The notes under the pieces are model-generated. The model was not told where the DNA came from, did not search any database, and saw only the letters and a list, made by a program, of their open reading frames with translations. The position numbers and the translations under genes are program-made. Below, one piece after another: positions 41,070 through 49,800 of a DNA stretch of 64,000 nt (its first letter is position 1; every line of letters begins with the position of its first letter). The stretch spans positions 1 through 64,000 of the forward strand of contig CBFIBS010000016.1 in the NCBI GenBank assembly GCA_965660945.1, read 5' to 3'. Source of the stretch: UBA7985 sp002711265. Lineage in GTDB: Bacteria; Pseudomonadota; Alphaproteobacteria; UBA7985.

Positions 41070-41318
41070 GGGATGCCTCCTTGATCGTCCATACTCGTTT
41101 CCTACACCATCACAGGGCGAGTTTGTAGTGCCTTAAGGTTCACAGGCCAGCAGCACAACCCACAGACTCACTCAGACACAAAATGCACAAATAATATGCA
41201 AATCAGAAGATTATGACTGGATGTGGCTAAATGATGTGCTAATCGCCCTCGCGTTTGGGCGCTATGAGCAGAGTCTCGTCCGCCCCGGTGTTGTTTGGTT
41301 GTTCTAAGGGGACGGATT
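41070..41318. promoter_or_regulatory. control region of the ammonium transporter gene with NtrC-like site
   Basis: A palindrome TGCA-N9-TGCA (41184-41200) has the half-sites and spacing of enhancer sites bound by NtrC. About 20 bp downstream GTGGCTAAATGATGTGCT resembles a sigma-54 -24/-12 element but the GG to GC spacing is 11, one more than ideal. The ribosome site AAGGGG directly precedes the ATG at 41319. Nitrogen control of amt is plausible but inferred. Confidence 0.35.
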
Positions 41319-42539
41319 ATGCCCGCTGCCGATATTGCGTGGTTGCTCACTGCATCTGCGTTGGTTCTTTTCATGACTTTGCCGGGCCTTGCGCTGTTCT
41401 ACGGCGGTCTCGTGCGCGCCAAAAACGTGCTTTCTGTGCTCATGCACTGCTTCATGCTTGCCGCTGTAATGTCGGTGGCGTGGGTGGTGATCGGCTTCTC
41501 GCTCGCCTTCGACGGGTCGGGGCAGTGGATCGGCGGGCTGGGCAATGTGTTCATGCTCGGCACCCCACGCGGGGAAGACCAGCTGCTGGCGCTGTTTCAG
41601 ATGACCTTCGCGATCATCACACCGGCGCTGATCATCGGCGCCTTTGTCGAGCGGGTGAAGTTCGGCTTTGTGATCCTGTTTTCCCTGCTGTGGATGCTGC
41701 TGTGCTACGCGCCGGTAGCGCACTGGGTCTGGGGCGGCGGTTTCCTGTCCAGTAGTTCGGTGATTGGCCTGTTTGGTGGCATCGGCGTTCAGGACCTGGC
41801 CGGCGGCGTTGTGGTCCACACCACCGCTGGTGTGGCCGCCCTGGTGCTCGCAATCATGATCGGCAAGCGTCCGGGGTTCCCGACCAGCGTGCAGCCGCCA
41901 CACCAGCCTGTGCTGGTGATGGTCGGCGCGTCCATGCTTTGGGTCGGTTGGTTCGGCTTTAACGGTGGTTCTCCGTTCGCGGCCAACGGTGATGCCGTCG
42001 CTGCTGTCATGGTCACCCACATTTCCGCCGCTACGGCCTGTGTCACCTGGATGATCTGGGAGCGCATGCGCTTCGGCAAGGCCTCGCTGATCGGGATTGC
42101 GACCGGCATGGTCGCCGGTCTTGCCTCGATTACCCCGGCTGCCGGGCACGTCGGTCCCATTGGTGCACTGGTCATCGGCGGTGTCGCCGGGATTCTGTGT
42201 CAGGAGCTGATCAACGTGGTGAAGCAGAGCTTCAGCGTCGACGACAGCCTCGACGTCTTCGCCGTCCACGGTGTCGGCGGCATCTGGGGCACGCTTGCGC
42301 TCCCCTTCCTTGCCGCGACCTCTCTGGGCGGGGCTGGGCTGGCCGAGGGCGTCTCCGCGATCTCGCAGTTTGTCGTGCAGCTCGCTGGCGTGATCGTTGT
42401 CGCCGCCTTCACGGTGGTGATGACCGTGGTGCTGGCCATGATTGCCCGCGCACTGGTCGGCATGCGCACCGAGCGCGATGACGAACAGGTCGGCCTCGAC
42501 CTGACGGCCCACGGTGAACGGGCCTACGATTTGTCCTGA
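41319..42539 (+). CDS. amt: ammonium transporter
   Basis: About 406 residues from the ATG at 41319 with AAGGGG upstream. It imports ammonium or methylammonium across the inner membrane, functioning as a trimer. Typical landmarks are present: LFMTLPGLALFYGGLVRAKNVLS, GAFVERVKFGFVI, WVWGGGFL, VWTTAGV-type helix and FGFNGGSPFAANGD, and the signature DDSLDVFAVHGVGGIWGTLALP. The C-terminus is short. The usual partner glnK (PII) is not adjacent, which is less common. A hairpin terminator follows. Confidence 0.94.
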   Translation: MPAADIAWLLTASALVLFMTLPGLALFYGGLVRAKNVLSVLMHCFMLAAVMSVAWVVIGFSLAFDGSGQWIGGLGNVFMLGTPRGEDQLLALFQMTFAIITPALIIGAFVERVKFGFVILFSLLWMLLCYAPVAHWVWGGGFLSSSSVIGLFGGIGVQDLAGGVVVHTTAGVAALVLAIMIGKRPGFPTSVQPPHQPVLVMVGASMLWVGWFGFNGGSPFAANGDAVAAVMVTHISAATACVTWMIWERMRFGKASLIGIATGMVAGLASITPAAGHVGPIGALVIGGVAGILCQELINVVKQSFSVDDSLDVFAVHGVGGIWGTLALPFLAATSLGGAGLAEGVSAISQFVVQLAGVIVVAAFTVVMTVVLAMIARALVGMRTERDDEQVGLDLTAHGERAYDLS

Positions 42540-42599
42540 GACCTCTCCCAAAGGTTACAGGACGGGGAAGGAGCCAACCTCTCTCGCACCCGGCTCCAG

Positions 42600-42634
42600 G
42601 GGCTGCTTCCGGATCATCCGGGGGCAGCCCTTTT
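42600..42634 (+). terminator. Rho-independent terminator after amt
   Basis: GGGCTGC pairs with GCAGCCC with an inner CCGGAT/ATCCGG stem, then TTTT. Sits between amt and the convergent dehydrogenase gene. Confidence 0.85.
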
Positions 42635-42646
42635 CCCTTGGGGTGC

Positions 42647-43555
42647 TCAGCTGCTGCCTTTCCGGTCTGGCCGGTCCAGACCCGCTTCGCCGAGGTAAGT
42701 CTTGACCAGCGAGGCGTCGTCCTCGTGCGCGCGGCCTTCATCGATGGCCTGCTGGTAGCGGTCCAGCGCAGCCTGCGTGATCGGCGCCGCCAGACCCAGC
42801 TGCTGGCAGATCCCCAGAATGATGCCCAGATCCTTGGGCCAGATGGTCAGGCTCGCGTGGGCGGGGACAAAATCCTCCTCGATCAATCGCGGGGCCCGGT
42901 TCTCGAACATCCAGCTGGTTCCAGCGCTCTGGGAGACGACCTCCAGCACCCGATCCGGCGGCAAGCCCTGCGCCATGCCGAAGGCCATGGCTTCGCTGGT
43001 CATGGCCACGTGCACGCCTGCCAGCATCTGGTTCACCGCCTTCATCACTGACCCGGCGCCGGCGCGCTCACCCATGTTGAACACCGACGCCGCCATGACG
43101 TCGAGGAAGGGCTGCGCGGCGGCAAAGGCCTCGGGGCGCCCCGAGGCCATGAACGACAGCGCGCCCGCATCGGCCTTGAGCGCACCGCCCGAGATCGGCG
43201 CATCAAGGTAGAGCAGCCCCCGTGCTTCGCAGTCAGCTTCAAACCGCCGGGCATCAGCGGGGTCGATGGTGGGGCAGGCGATGACCACGCAGCCCGCGGG
43301 CAGGCGCTCGGCGAGGCCCGTCTTGCCGAACAGAATGTCTTCGGTCTGCGCGGCGTTGACCACCGCAATGACCACGGCAGCAGCTTCGGGCGCAAAGGTC
43401 GCCAGATCTGCGCTCTCACCCCCGGCGTCGATGAAGGCCTGTCGCACTTCGGGCTTGTTGGTGAAGGCGTTCACCCGGAACCCGGCCCGGCGCAGGCTAT
43501 GCGCCATGCCCGTGCCCATGCTCCCCAGTCCGTAGAACAGAACGTTGTCGCTCAT
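42647..43555 (-). CDS. 3-hydroxyisobutyrate dehydrogenase-family enzyme, L-threonate dehydrogenase-like
   Basis: 302 residues. Rossmann motif FYGLGSMGTGMAHSL, the family substrate motif DAPISGGALKADAG and the catalytic lysine in MKAVNQMLAGVHVA. SGGALKA and the longer C-terminal region resemble L-threonate/D-erythronate-type beta-hydroxyacid dehydrogenases. It directly follows a YgeA-type racemase on the same strand (4 bp gap), so a shared sugar-acid or amino-acid pathway is possible. Exact substrate not determinable. Confidence 0.85.
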   Translation of the reverse strand: MSDNVLFYGLGSMGTGMAHSLRRAGFRVNAFTNKPEVRQAFIDAGGESADLATFAPEAAAVVIAVVNAAQTEDILFGKTGLAERLPAGCVVIACPTIDPADARRFEADCEARGLLYLDAPISGGALKADAGALSFMASGRPEAFAAAQPFLDVMAASVFNMGERAGAGSVMKAVNQMLAGVHVAMTSEAMAFGMAQGLPPDRVLEVVSQSAGTSWMFENRAPRLIEEDFVPAHASLTIWPKDLGIILGICQQLGLAAPITQAALDRYQQAIDEGRAHEDDASLVKTYLGEAGLDRPDRKGSS

Positions 43556-43559
43556 CGGC

Positions 43560-44282
43560 TCAGTCTCCCGGCGATGCCAGCATGGCCGCCGCAGCTGCGC
43601 GGCAGTGGATGGCGGTGGTGTCGAAGGCGGGCAGGTCCAGCCCGGCCTGATCGATCGAAGACTGGTTCAGCAGCAGACCCACTTCGGTGCAGCCGAAGAT
43701 CACGGCGTCGATGGCCTGCTCTCGACGATAGTGGTCGATGATGCCGAGGTAGGCGGTGCGGCTTTCATCCCGAATCTGCCCCTGCACCAGCTCTTCGTAG
43801 ATGACATCGTGCACGCGGCTGCGGTGCGGTTCCTCCGGGACAGCCACGCGGCAGCCAGCGACGCGTTCAACGTGCTCACGGTAGAACGCCTTTTCCATGG
43901 TGAAGCGAGTTGCCAGCAGCAGCGGGCGCTGAACCCCGGCCTCGCGCAGGGCTGCACCGGTAGCGTCGGCGATATGGACCAGCGGCACCGCCCCGGCTGT
44001 GGCGACTTGATCGGCCATCAGATGCATGGTGTTGGTGGCGATGATCAGCAGCTCGGCCCCACCAGCCCGCAAGCCCTGCGCGGCCTGCTCCATTATCGTC
44101 GTCAGCCCGGCCCAGTCGCCCTCGGCCTGCAGCCGGGCAATGGGGGCGAAATCCATGTTCCAGAGCAACAGCGGCGCCGAGTGCAGCGGGCCGCAATGCG
44201 CTTTGATTTCTTCGTTCAGCAGGCGGTAGTAAGTCTGGGTGCTCTCCCAGCTCATACCCCCAATCACACCCAGTCGTTTCAC
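43560..44282 (-). CDS. YgeA-type broad-specificity amino-acid racemase
   Basis: 240 residues from a GTG at 44282. Asp/Glu racemase fold with MKRLGVIGGMSWESTQTYYRLLNEEI, the two catalytic positions in ATNTMHLM (Thr at the first) and VIFGCTEVGLLL (Cys at the second), as in E. coli YgeA where Thr replaces the first cysteine. HIADATG and FDTTAIH also match. YgeA racemises several non-aspartate amino acids; the in vivo role here is unknown. Forms an operon with the following dehydrogenase. Confidence 0.85.
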   Translation of the reverse strand: MKRLGVIGGMSWESTQTYYRLLNEEIKAHCGPLHSAPLLLWNMDFAPIARLQAEGDWAGLTTIMEQAAQGLRAGGAELLIIATNTMHLMADQVATAGAVPLVHIADATGAALREAGVQRPLLLATRFTMEKAFYREHVERVAGCRVAVPEEPHRSRVHDVIYEELVQGQIRDESRTAYLGIIDHYRREQAIDAVIFGCTEVGLLLNQSSIDQAGLDLPAFDTTAIHCRAAAAAMLASPGD

Positions 44283-44426
44283 CCGGACCTCGACGCTTTG
44301 TTCAGGGCTCGGAGCTTAGAACGGTGGCGGATGGCCGAACAAGCCTCCCTGTATCAAACCGGCGCTTGTTGATGCTAGACCCCAGCGCTAGTCTGCGCCC
44401 GAAACCCGTCAGAGGACTCAGCTTCC

Positions 44427-45026
44427 ATGAGCAAAACCATCGATTTCTACTTCGACTTCGCCAGCCCGGCGTCTTTCCTTGGTTATACGCAGATCGAAGG
44501 CATCGCCGAGCGCACCGGCGCGGCGCTGGTGTGGAAGCCAATGCTACTGGGTGGGGTGTTCAAGGCGACGGGGAACGCCAGCCCGGTGCTGATCCCGGCC
44601 AAGGGCCGATGGATGAACGACGACATCATGCGCTGGGCGCAGCGTCACGGCACGTCGATCATCTACCCCGAGGGCTTCCCGCTGAACACGCTGGCGCTGA
44701 TGCGGGGTGCTGTCGGCTACCAGCTGCGGGAGGGGCAGGGGCGCTTTCGGCTTTACGTCGACCTGATCTACCGCGCCATCTGGCAACGGCAGATTGACCT
44801 CCGCGATGCCGAGACCCTCGCCGGGCTACTGCGGGATAATGGCTTTGATCCCGACGCCTTCCTGCTAATGGTTGCTGAACCTGAAATCAAGCAGGCGCTG
44901 ATCGCCGCCACGGAGGCAGCTGTCGAGCGTGGGGTTTTCGGCGCGCCGACCTTCTTCGTCGACGGCGTCATGCACTTTGGTCAGGATCGGATGGACTGGG
45001 TCGAGGCCGAGGCTTCGGGCAACTGA
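44427..45026 (+). CDS. 2-hydroxychromene-2-carboxylate isomerase-like (kappa-class GST fold)
   Basis: 199 residues. DsbA-like thioredoxin fold without CxxC: DFYFDFASPASFLGYTQ has the Ser that binds glutathione, and GAPTFFVDGVMHFGQDR matches the kappa GST/HCCA isomerase family, which isomerises aromatic-ring-fission products or conjugates glutathione. AGAGGA lies upstream. It differs from the CxxC-containing FrnE-like protein at 29.8 kb. No aromatic-degradation genes are adjacent, so the substrate is open. Confidence 0.82.
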   Translation: MSKTIDFYFDFASPASFLGYTQIEGIAERTGAALVWKPMLLGGVFKATGNASPVLIPAKGRWMNDDIMRWAQRHGTSIIYPEGFPLNTLALMRGAVGYQLREGQGRFRLYVDLIYRAIWQRQIDLRDAETLAGLLRDNGFDPDAFLLMVAEPEIKQALIAATEAAVERGVFGAPTFFVDGVMHFGQDRMDWVEAEASGN

Positions 45027-45032
45027 CGCCGC

Positions 45033-45506
45033 TTAGTTGAGGCTGAGAGCAGCCTGCTGATCATTCAGGCTGGACGTACCCTCATCTGCAAGTTCCGGGT
45101 TGATCGTCTGCGTGTCGCACTCGTCCAGTGACACGTCTTCGTGCCTGCAACTCCAGACCACAGACTGGGGTGCATAGGTCGACAGGATCGTCATCGCGCG
45201 TTTGACATGTTTCTCGCAAAGCTCTTCAGTGGACTCCGGGTGGCAAACGAAGATGATGCCCGGCGTCCTCTGGTGAAGCTCAGCGTAGTACAAGGCCTGT
45301 CCCACGCCTTCAGCCCATTTGTAGGTGTAATCGACCTCGACGGCGAACTGCGCATTCAGGCAGTCGGTTCGGGTTCCATCTTCATTCCGCCACTCAATCG
45401 CATCAAAGCCGGCGCAGAGTAGTTCCGCGTGCTCTTTCTCGGAATGCGCAAGGGATGCGGCCGGAAACAGCAGAAATGCGAGCAAAACGGGTAGCCATCG
45501 GTTCAT
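45033..45506 (-). CDS. secreted protein with PD-(D/E)XK-like signature
   Basis: 157 residues with a signal peptide (WLPVLLAFLLFPAASLA, cleavage before HS). The mature part contains RTDCLNAQFAVEVDY followed by KWAEGVGQALYYAE, resembling the D...ExD...KWAExxGQ pattern I associate with a small group of restriction-endonuclease-fold proteins, then GIIFVC strand and several cysteines. The nuclease-fold assignment is from the motif alone; I do not know a family name. Six cysteines suggest disulfides in the periplasm. Convergent with the HCCA isomerase-like gene (6-bp gap). Confidence 0.6.
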   Translation of the reverse strand: MNRWLPVLLAFLLFPAASLAHSEKEHAELLCAGFDAIEWRNEDGTRTDCLNAQFAVEVDYTYKWAEGVGQALYYAELHQRTPGIIFVCHPESTEELCEKHVKRAMTILSTYAPQSVVWSCRHEDVSLDECDTQTINPELADEGTSSLNDQQAALSLN

Positions 45507-45803
45507 GCGTCAAAAAGAGCATGTGGAACACTAAAAATAAAGAAAATACGGTTTTTGGTAACTACTTCAGTAGGCTGCCGCCTTAAATGGCAGGATTAAG
45601 GCAAAACCGAAACAAGTGAATCCGGGGTCGAAACAAACTGAAACACAGCGTTTCTGACCGCAACATTGGTGCCGGGTAGGTTGAATTTGTCGATAGGGCA
45701 GCGGCGGTCCCGCAGGGATTTCGCGGTTTCTTCTCCCCCTCAGAGGCGGGGTCGCCGCGCTCGATCGACATCCGAATCGATACAACCAAAAAGGACACCC
45801 ACC
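45507..45803. promoter_or_regulatory. divergent promoter region with GAAACA direct repeats
   Basis: A 297-bp region between the divergent secreted-protein gene and the His-rich gene. It contains three GAAACA copies (45609, 45630, 45640) at spacings of 21 and 10 bp, which would place them on the same helix face, and a final inverted TTTC at 45650. This pattern is typical of binding sites for OmpR/PhoB-type regulators. The ribosome site AAAGGACA precedes the ATG at 45804. Confidence 0.4.
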
Positions 45804-46670
45804 ATGAACGCGATTACCGCAAGACTTGCCCCGCTTTCCGTCGCTGCCGCCGGTGTCTTGGCTGTAGCAGGGGCAGCCCAGGCCGACAGCCGTCACCATC
45901 ACGCCTATTCACACCTTCCGCACACCCACACCTACAGCCATGGTCACGCCCACGGTTCGCACCACAGTGGTGGGCAGGCGATTGGCAACGCCATCATCGT
46001 TGGCGGTCTGCTGCTTGGGGGCATCGCCCTGCTGGATGCGCTCAGCGACAGCAACACCAACGCCAACGCCAATGTCAGCATCAGCACTCGCATCGGCTCT
46101 CCCGATGGCCCGGTGGTGACCTGGACGCCACCAACCCACAAACCACCCGTAGCCTCGCCACCGCCGACCCATGCGCCCGTACCTGCCTATACCACCCGGT
46201 GCCGCGACCACGGCCATATCAGTGTCGTCAAGGACGGTCCGCGTCGTTTCAGCCTGCGTCGCCCCAGCGGTACGGTGCTCGCCGAGATTGAAGGCGGTCG
46301 TCCACTTCAGCGCCGTATCGCCAGCGCGCTCGATACCTTTGGCATTGATTCGACCTGTGTCGTGAAAACGGAGCGCCATGGGCGGATTGAGAAGACCCGG
46401 TTTTTCCTCGCCGATGGTCGGTTGCCGCGCGTTCCCTTGCACTGGTCGGGCGCCGATGAAGTTCAGCGCATCAATCCGGACTACCTGAGCGTGGTTCACA
46501 CCGGCACTGGCTTCGAGGTTCGTCGTCGTGGCGGCGAGACGATCGCCCGGCTGCAGACCCGCAAGGCCGCCCGTGCCTACATCGCCTACCTCGACCGGAT
46601 GGGTGCGCGCAAGCGGGTCGTGTTCAAGAACGGACGCGGTGAGACGAAGTTCGCCTTCTTCGCCCGCTGA
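45804..46670 (+). CDS. secreted histidine-rich protein of unknown function
   Basis: 288 residues from the ATG at 45804, preceded by AAAAAGGAC. Signal peptide (LAPLSVAAAGVLAVAGAAQA, cleavage before DSR). Right after it lies a His-rich stretch of about 28 residues with repeated H-x-H pairs (HTYSHGHAHGSHHSGG), a likely metal-binding region, then a hydrophobic Ile/Leu/Gly segment, a Pro-rich linker (PPTHKPPVASPPPTHAP) and a C-terminal basic domain (KDGPRRFSLRRPSG, RRRGGETIARL). A metal-storage or chaperone role is a guess. A strong terminator follows. Confidence 0.65.
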   Translation: MNAITARLAPLSVAAAGVLAVAGAAQADSRHHHAYSHLPHTHTYSHGHAHGSHHSGGQAIGNAIIVGGLLLGGIALLDALSDSNTNANANVSISTRIGSPDGPVVTWTPPTHKPPVASPPPTHAPVPAYTTRCRDHGHISVVKDGPRRFSLRRPSGTVLAEIEGGRPLQRRIASALDTFGIDSTCVVKTERHGRIEKTRFFLADGRLPRVPLHWSGADEVQRINPDYLSVVHTGTGFEVRRRGGETIARLQTRKAARAYIAYLDRMGARKRVVFKNGRGETKFAFFAR

Positions 46671-46726
46671 CACCAGCCGATTGCCGCGCGGGCCTGTCTC
46701 TCACTTGTCTCACCCCCGCGCGCGCA

Positions 46727-46769
46727 GGCCCGCTCGTCCCCGTCAAACGGGACCGAGCGGGCCTTTTTT
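46727..46769 (+). terminator. Rho-independent terminator
   Basis: GGCCCGCTCG pairs with CGAGCGGGCC around a CCCCGT/ACGGG inner stem and a CAA loop, followed by six T residues. Terminates the His-rich protein gene. Confidence 0.92.
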
Positions 46770-46811
46770 GTGCTGGATCAAACGGGTCCGGAAAGTGGGT
46801 GAGTGTGTTGG

Positions 46812-49800
46812 CTAGCTGGCCGCGGCTTTTGCGACGGGGGCAGGGGTCTGCGCCTCTGGATCGGTGCCATCCAGACCGCGCTCCAGCTCGGTGAGCTTGG
46901 CCTCGAACTCGGCGAGGTTGCGCGCCTTGACCGGGCCAAAACCTCGAACGTGCAGGGTGCTGTCGATCAGTGCCAGCGCCGCGACCAGATTTTCAGGGCC
47001 GGCTTTGGCAGCGACCCGTTCCATGATCCCTTCGACAGTGGCGATGAAGGCGCGTTCGCTGCGGCGCTCTTCGGTGCGACCAAAGAGGTCAAAGGCCGAT
47101 CCGCGCAGGCCTTTGAAGCCCTTTAGCACGGAAAGCAGCGGCAGAATCCACCGCCCGGAGAAGGCGATCTTGCGCGGCTCGCCCGTGTTGGGGTCCGTAC
47201 CGGCGATCAGCGGTGGTGACAGGTGGAAGGTCAGGTCGAACTTGTCGCCGAACTTGGCCTTCAGTTCCGCCTGATAGGTTCCGTCGGTATACAGGCGCGC
47301 GACTTCGTACTCGTCCTTGTAGGCCATGGCGCGGTGTAGGGCGGCTTCGGCGCTCGCCACCAAACGCTCGACAGCGGCGCCTTCGAGGGTCTGTCCGAGC
47401 TTGGCTTCAAAGGCTTCGATGGCGGCGGTGAAACGCGCTGCGTAGGCCCGGTTCTGGTAGGCGGTGAGCATCTCCACGCGCGCCGCGCGGGTCGGTGCAA
47501 GGGCGCCCTTGGCCTCGTCCTGAGCCGGTTCGGCGACATCTTCGCCCAGCGCCATTTGCGTGACCATGCCCGGGTCGATGGCCATCCACCGGCCCCAGGC
47601 CAGTGCCTGCTTGTTGAAGGGAACGGCAACGCCATTGAGCTCGATGGCACGCTCGAGCGCGGTGACTGAAAGCGGCACCAGACCCAGCTGCACCGCGACG
47701 CCGACGAGGAACAGGTTGGCGGCGATGCTGTCGCCCAGCAGCTTGGTGGCGATGGCGGTGGCGTTGACCAGCGTCATATCTTCGGTGCGGATCGACCCGG
47801 CGATGCGCTTGGTCAGGGGGGCTGCCTGCATCGGCATATCCGGTTGCCGAGTGAACAGAGCAATCGGTACCACGTGATCGTTGATGACCGCCTTGGTCCG
47901 ACCCTCCATGAAGGTAGCCATGATCGGCGGCGCGGTGCTGACCACCAGATCACAGCCCAGCAGCAGATCGAGGCTCCCCGGCGCGACCTTTGAGGCGCCG
48001 GCATCACCGCCCTTGGGCAGCAAGCGGACGTGGCTGGAGACCGCGCCGTTCTTTTGGCTCAGACCGGTCTGGTCGAGCAGCGCCGAGCCCAGGCCGTCGA
48101 GGTGCGCGGCCATGCCGAGCAGGGCGGAGACGGTGGTCACACCCGTGCCGCCGATGCCGGTGACGAGCATATTGTATTCACCCTCCCACATGGCCGGTTC
48201 AGGCGCGGGCAGGGTCGCCTCGGGCAGGCTTGGGCGCGGGCCGGTCTGGGCGGGTTTGATCGCGGCCTGATTGGCCTCTTCCCCGGAGACTGCGACAAAG
48301 GACGGGCAGAAGCCTTTGAGGCAGGAATAGTCCTTGTTGCAGACGCTCTGGTCGATCTCGCGCTTGCGGCCCAGCGGGGTTTCTATGGGCTTGATGGCCA
48401 CGCAGTTGGACTTCACGCCGCAGTCGCCGCAGCCCTCGCAGACGGCTGAGTTGATGTGCAGCCGCTTGGGCGGGTCGTCCATCTTGCCGCGCTTTCGGCG
48501 GCGGCGCTTCTCGGCGGCACAGACCTGATCGTAGAGCAGGATGGTTACGCCCTCGACCTCGCGCAGTTCAAGCTGTACGGCTTCCATTTCCTCACGCGGG
48601 CGAATAGTGACGCCCTTGGCCCAGGGCGTGTTGCGGGCGTATTTGTCAGGGTCATCGGCGACGACAACGATCCTGGCGACGCCTTCCCCGGCAAGTTGCT
48701 GGGTCATGGCCCAGGGGGTGAGACCGCCGTCGTGGCTCTGCCCGCCGGTCAGGGCAACCGCGTCATTGAACAGCAGCTTGTAGGTCATGTTCACGCCCGA
48801 AGCGACGGCTGCACGGATGGCCAGCAGGCCCGAGTGGTTGTAGGTGCCATCGCCCATGTTCTGGAACATGTGCGGGGTGTCGACGAAGGGGCTCATGCCG
48901 ATCCACGGTGAGCCTTCGGCGCCCATGTGGGTGTAGGCGATGGTGCGCTCGGGGTAGATGTAGAGCGCCAGCGTGTGACAGCCGATGCCAGAACCCGCCT
49001 TGGAGCCTTCGGGCACCTTGGTCGAAGTGTTGTGCGGGCACCCAGCGCAGTACCACGGGATGCGCGAGGGCGCGGGTTTGTTGTCGCGATCGATGCTCGG
49101 TGCCGGCAGCAAGCGCCCGACCCGGTCGGGGTTGGCCTCGAGGATACTGCGCGCCGTCAATCGCCGGTCGATGGCTTTGGCCACATCCAGCGCGCCGAAT
49201 TCGCCGTGGCGAGGCAGCAGCGGCTGGCCTTCGGGGTCGGTCTTCCCGACCAGTTGCGGCGGCCTGCGGTCGGCCATCGCGTTGACGATCAGGCGCGCGG
49301 CCTGATCCTCGACCAGCGGGCGCTTTTCTTCGATGATCAGCAGTTCATCGCAGCGCAGCGCAAAGTCTGTGAAAGACTGCGGCTCCAGCGGCCAGACCTG
49401 GGCAATCTTGAACACGCCGATGCCGAGGGCTTCGAGGTCAGTCTCGGAGATGCCGAGCATGCGCAGGGCATCGAGGGTCTCCAGATGGCCCTTGCCGACG
49501 CCGACGATGCCCAGCCGGATCGGGCCGGTGCGGTCACCGTGGGTCTGCAGATTGATGCGGTTGGCGCGGGTAAAGGCCTGAAACGCCGGGAGCTTGAGGT
49601 TCCACAGCCGTTCTTCCTGCGCCAGCATGGCGTCGGGGTGGCGGATGTTGAGGCCTTCGGGCGGCAGGTCGAAATCCGTCGGCGTGACGAAGGCCAGATC
49701 GCGGAAGTCGAGGCCGACAGCGCCGGAGCTCTCGACCGTATCGGTCACGCATTTGAGACCGGCCCACGTTCCGGCGTAGCGGCTGGCGGCGTAACCGAAC

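Noticed and set aside
41304..42551. 415-codon antisense open frame over amt
   Set aside because: Low-complexity His/Asp/Gly-rich translation and full overlap with a well-supported transporter gene.
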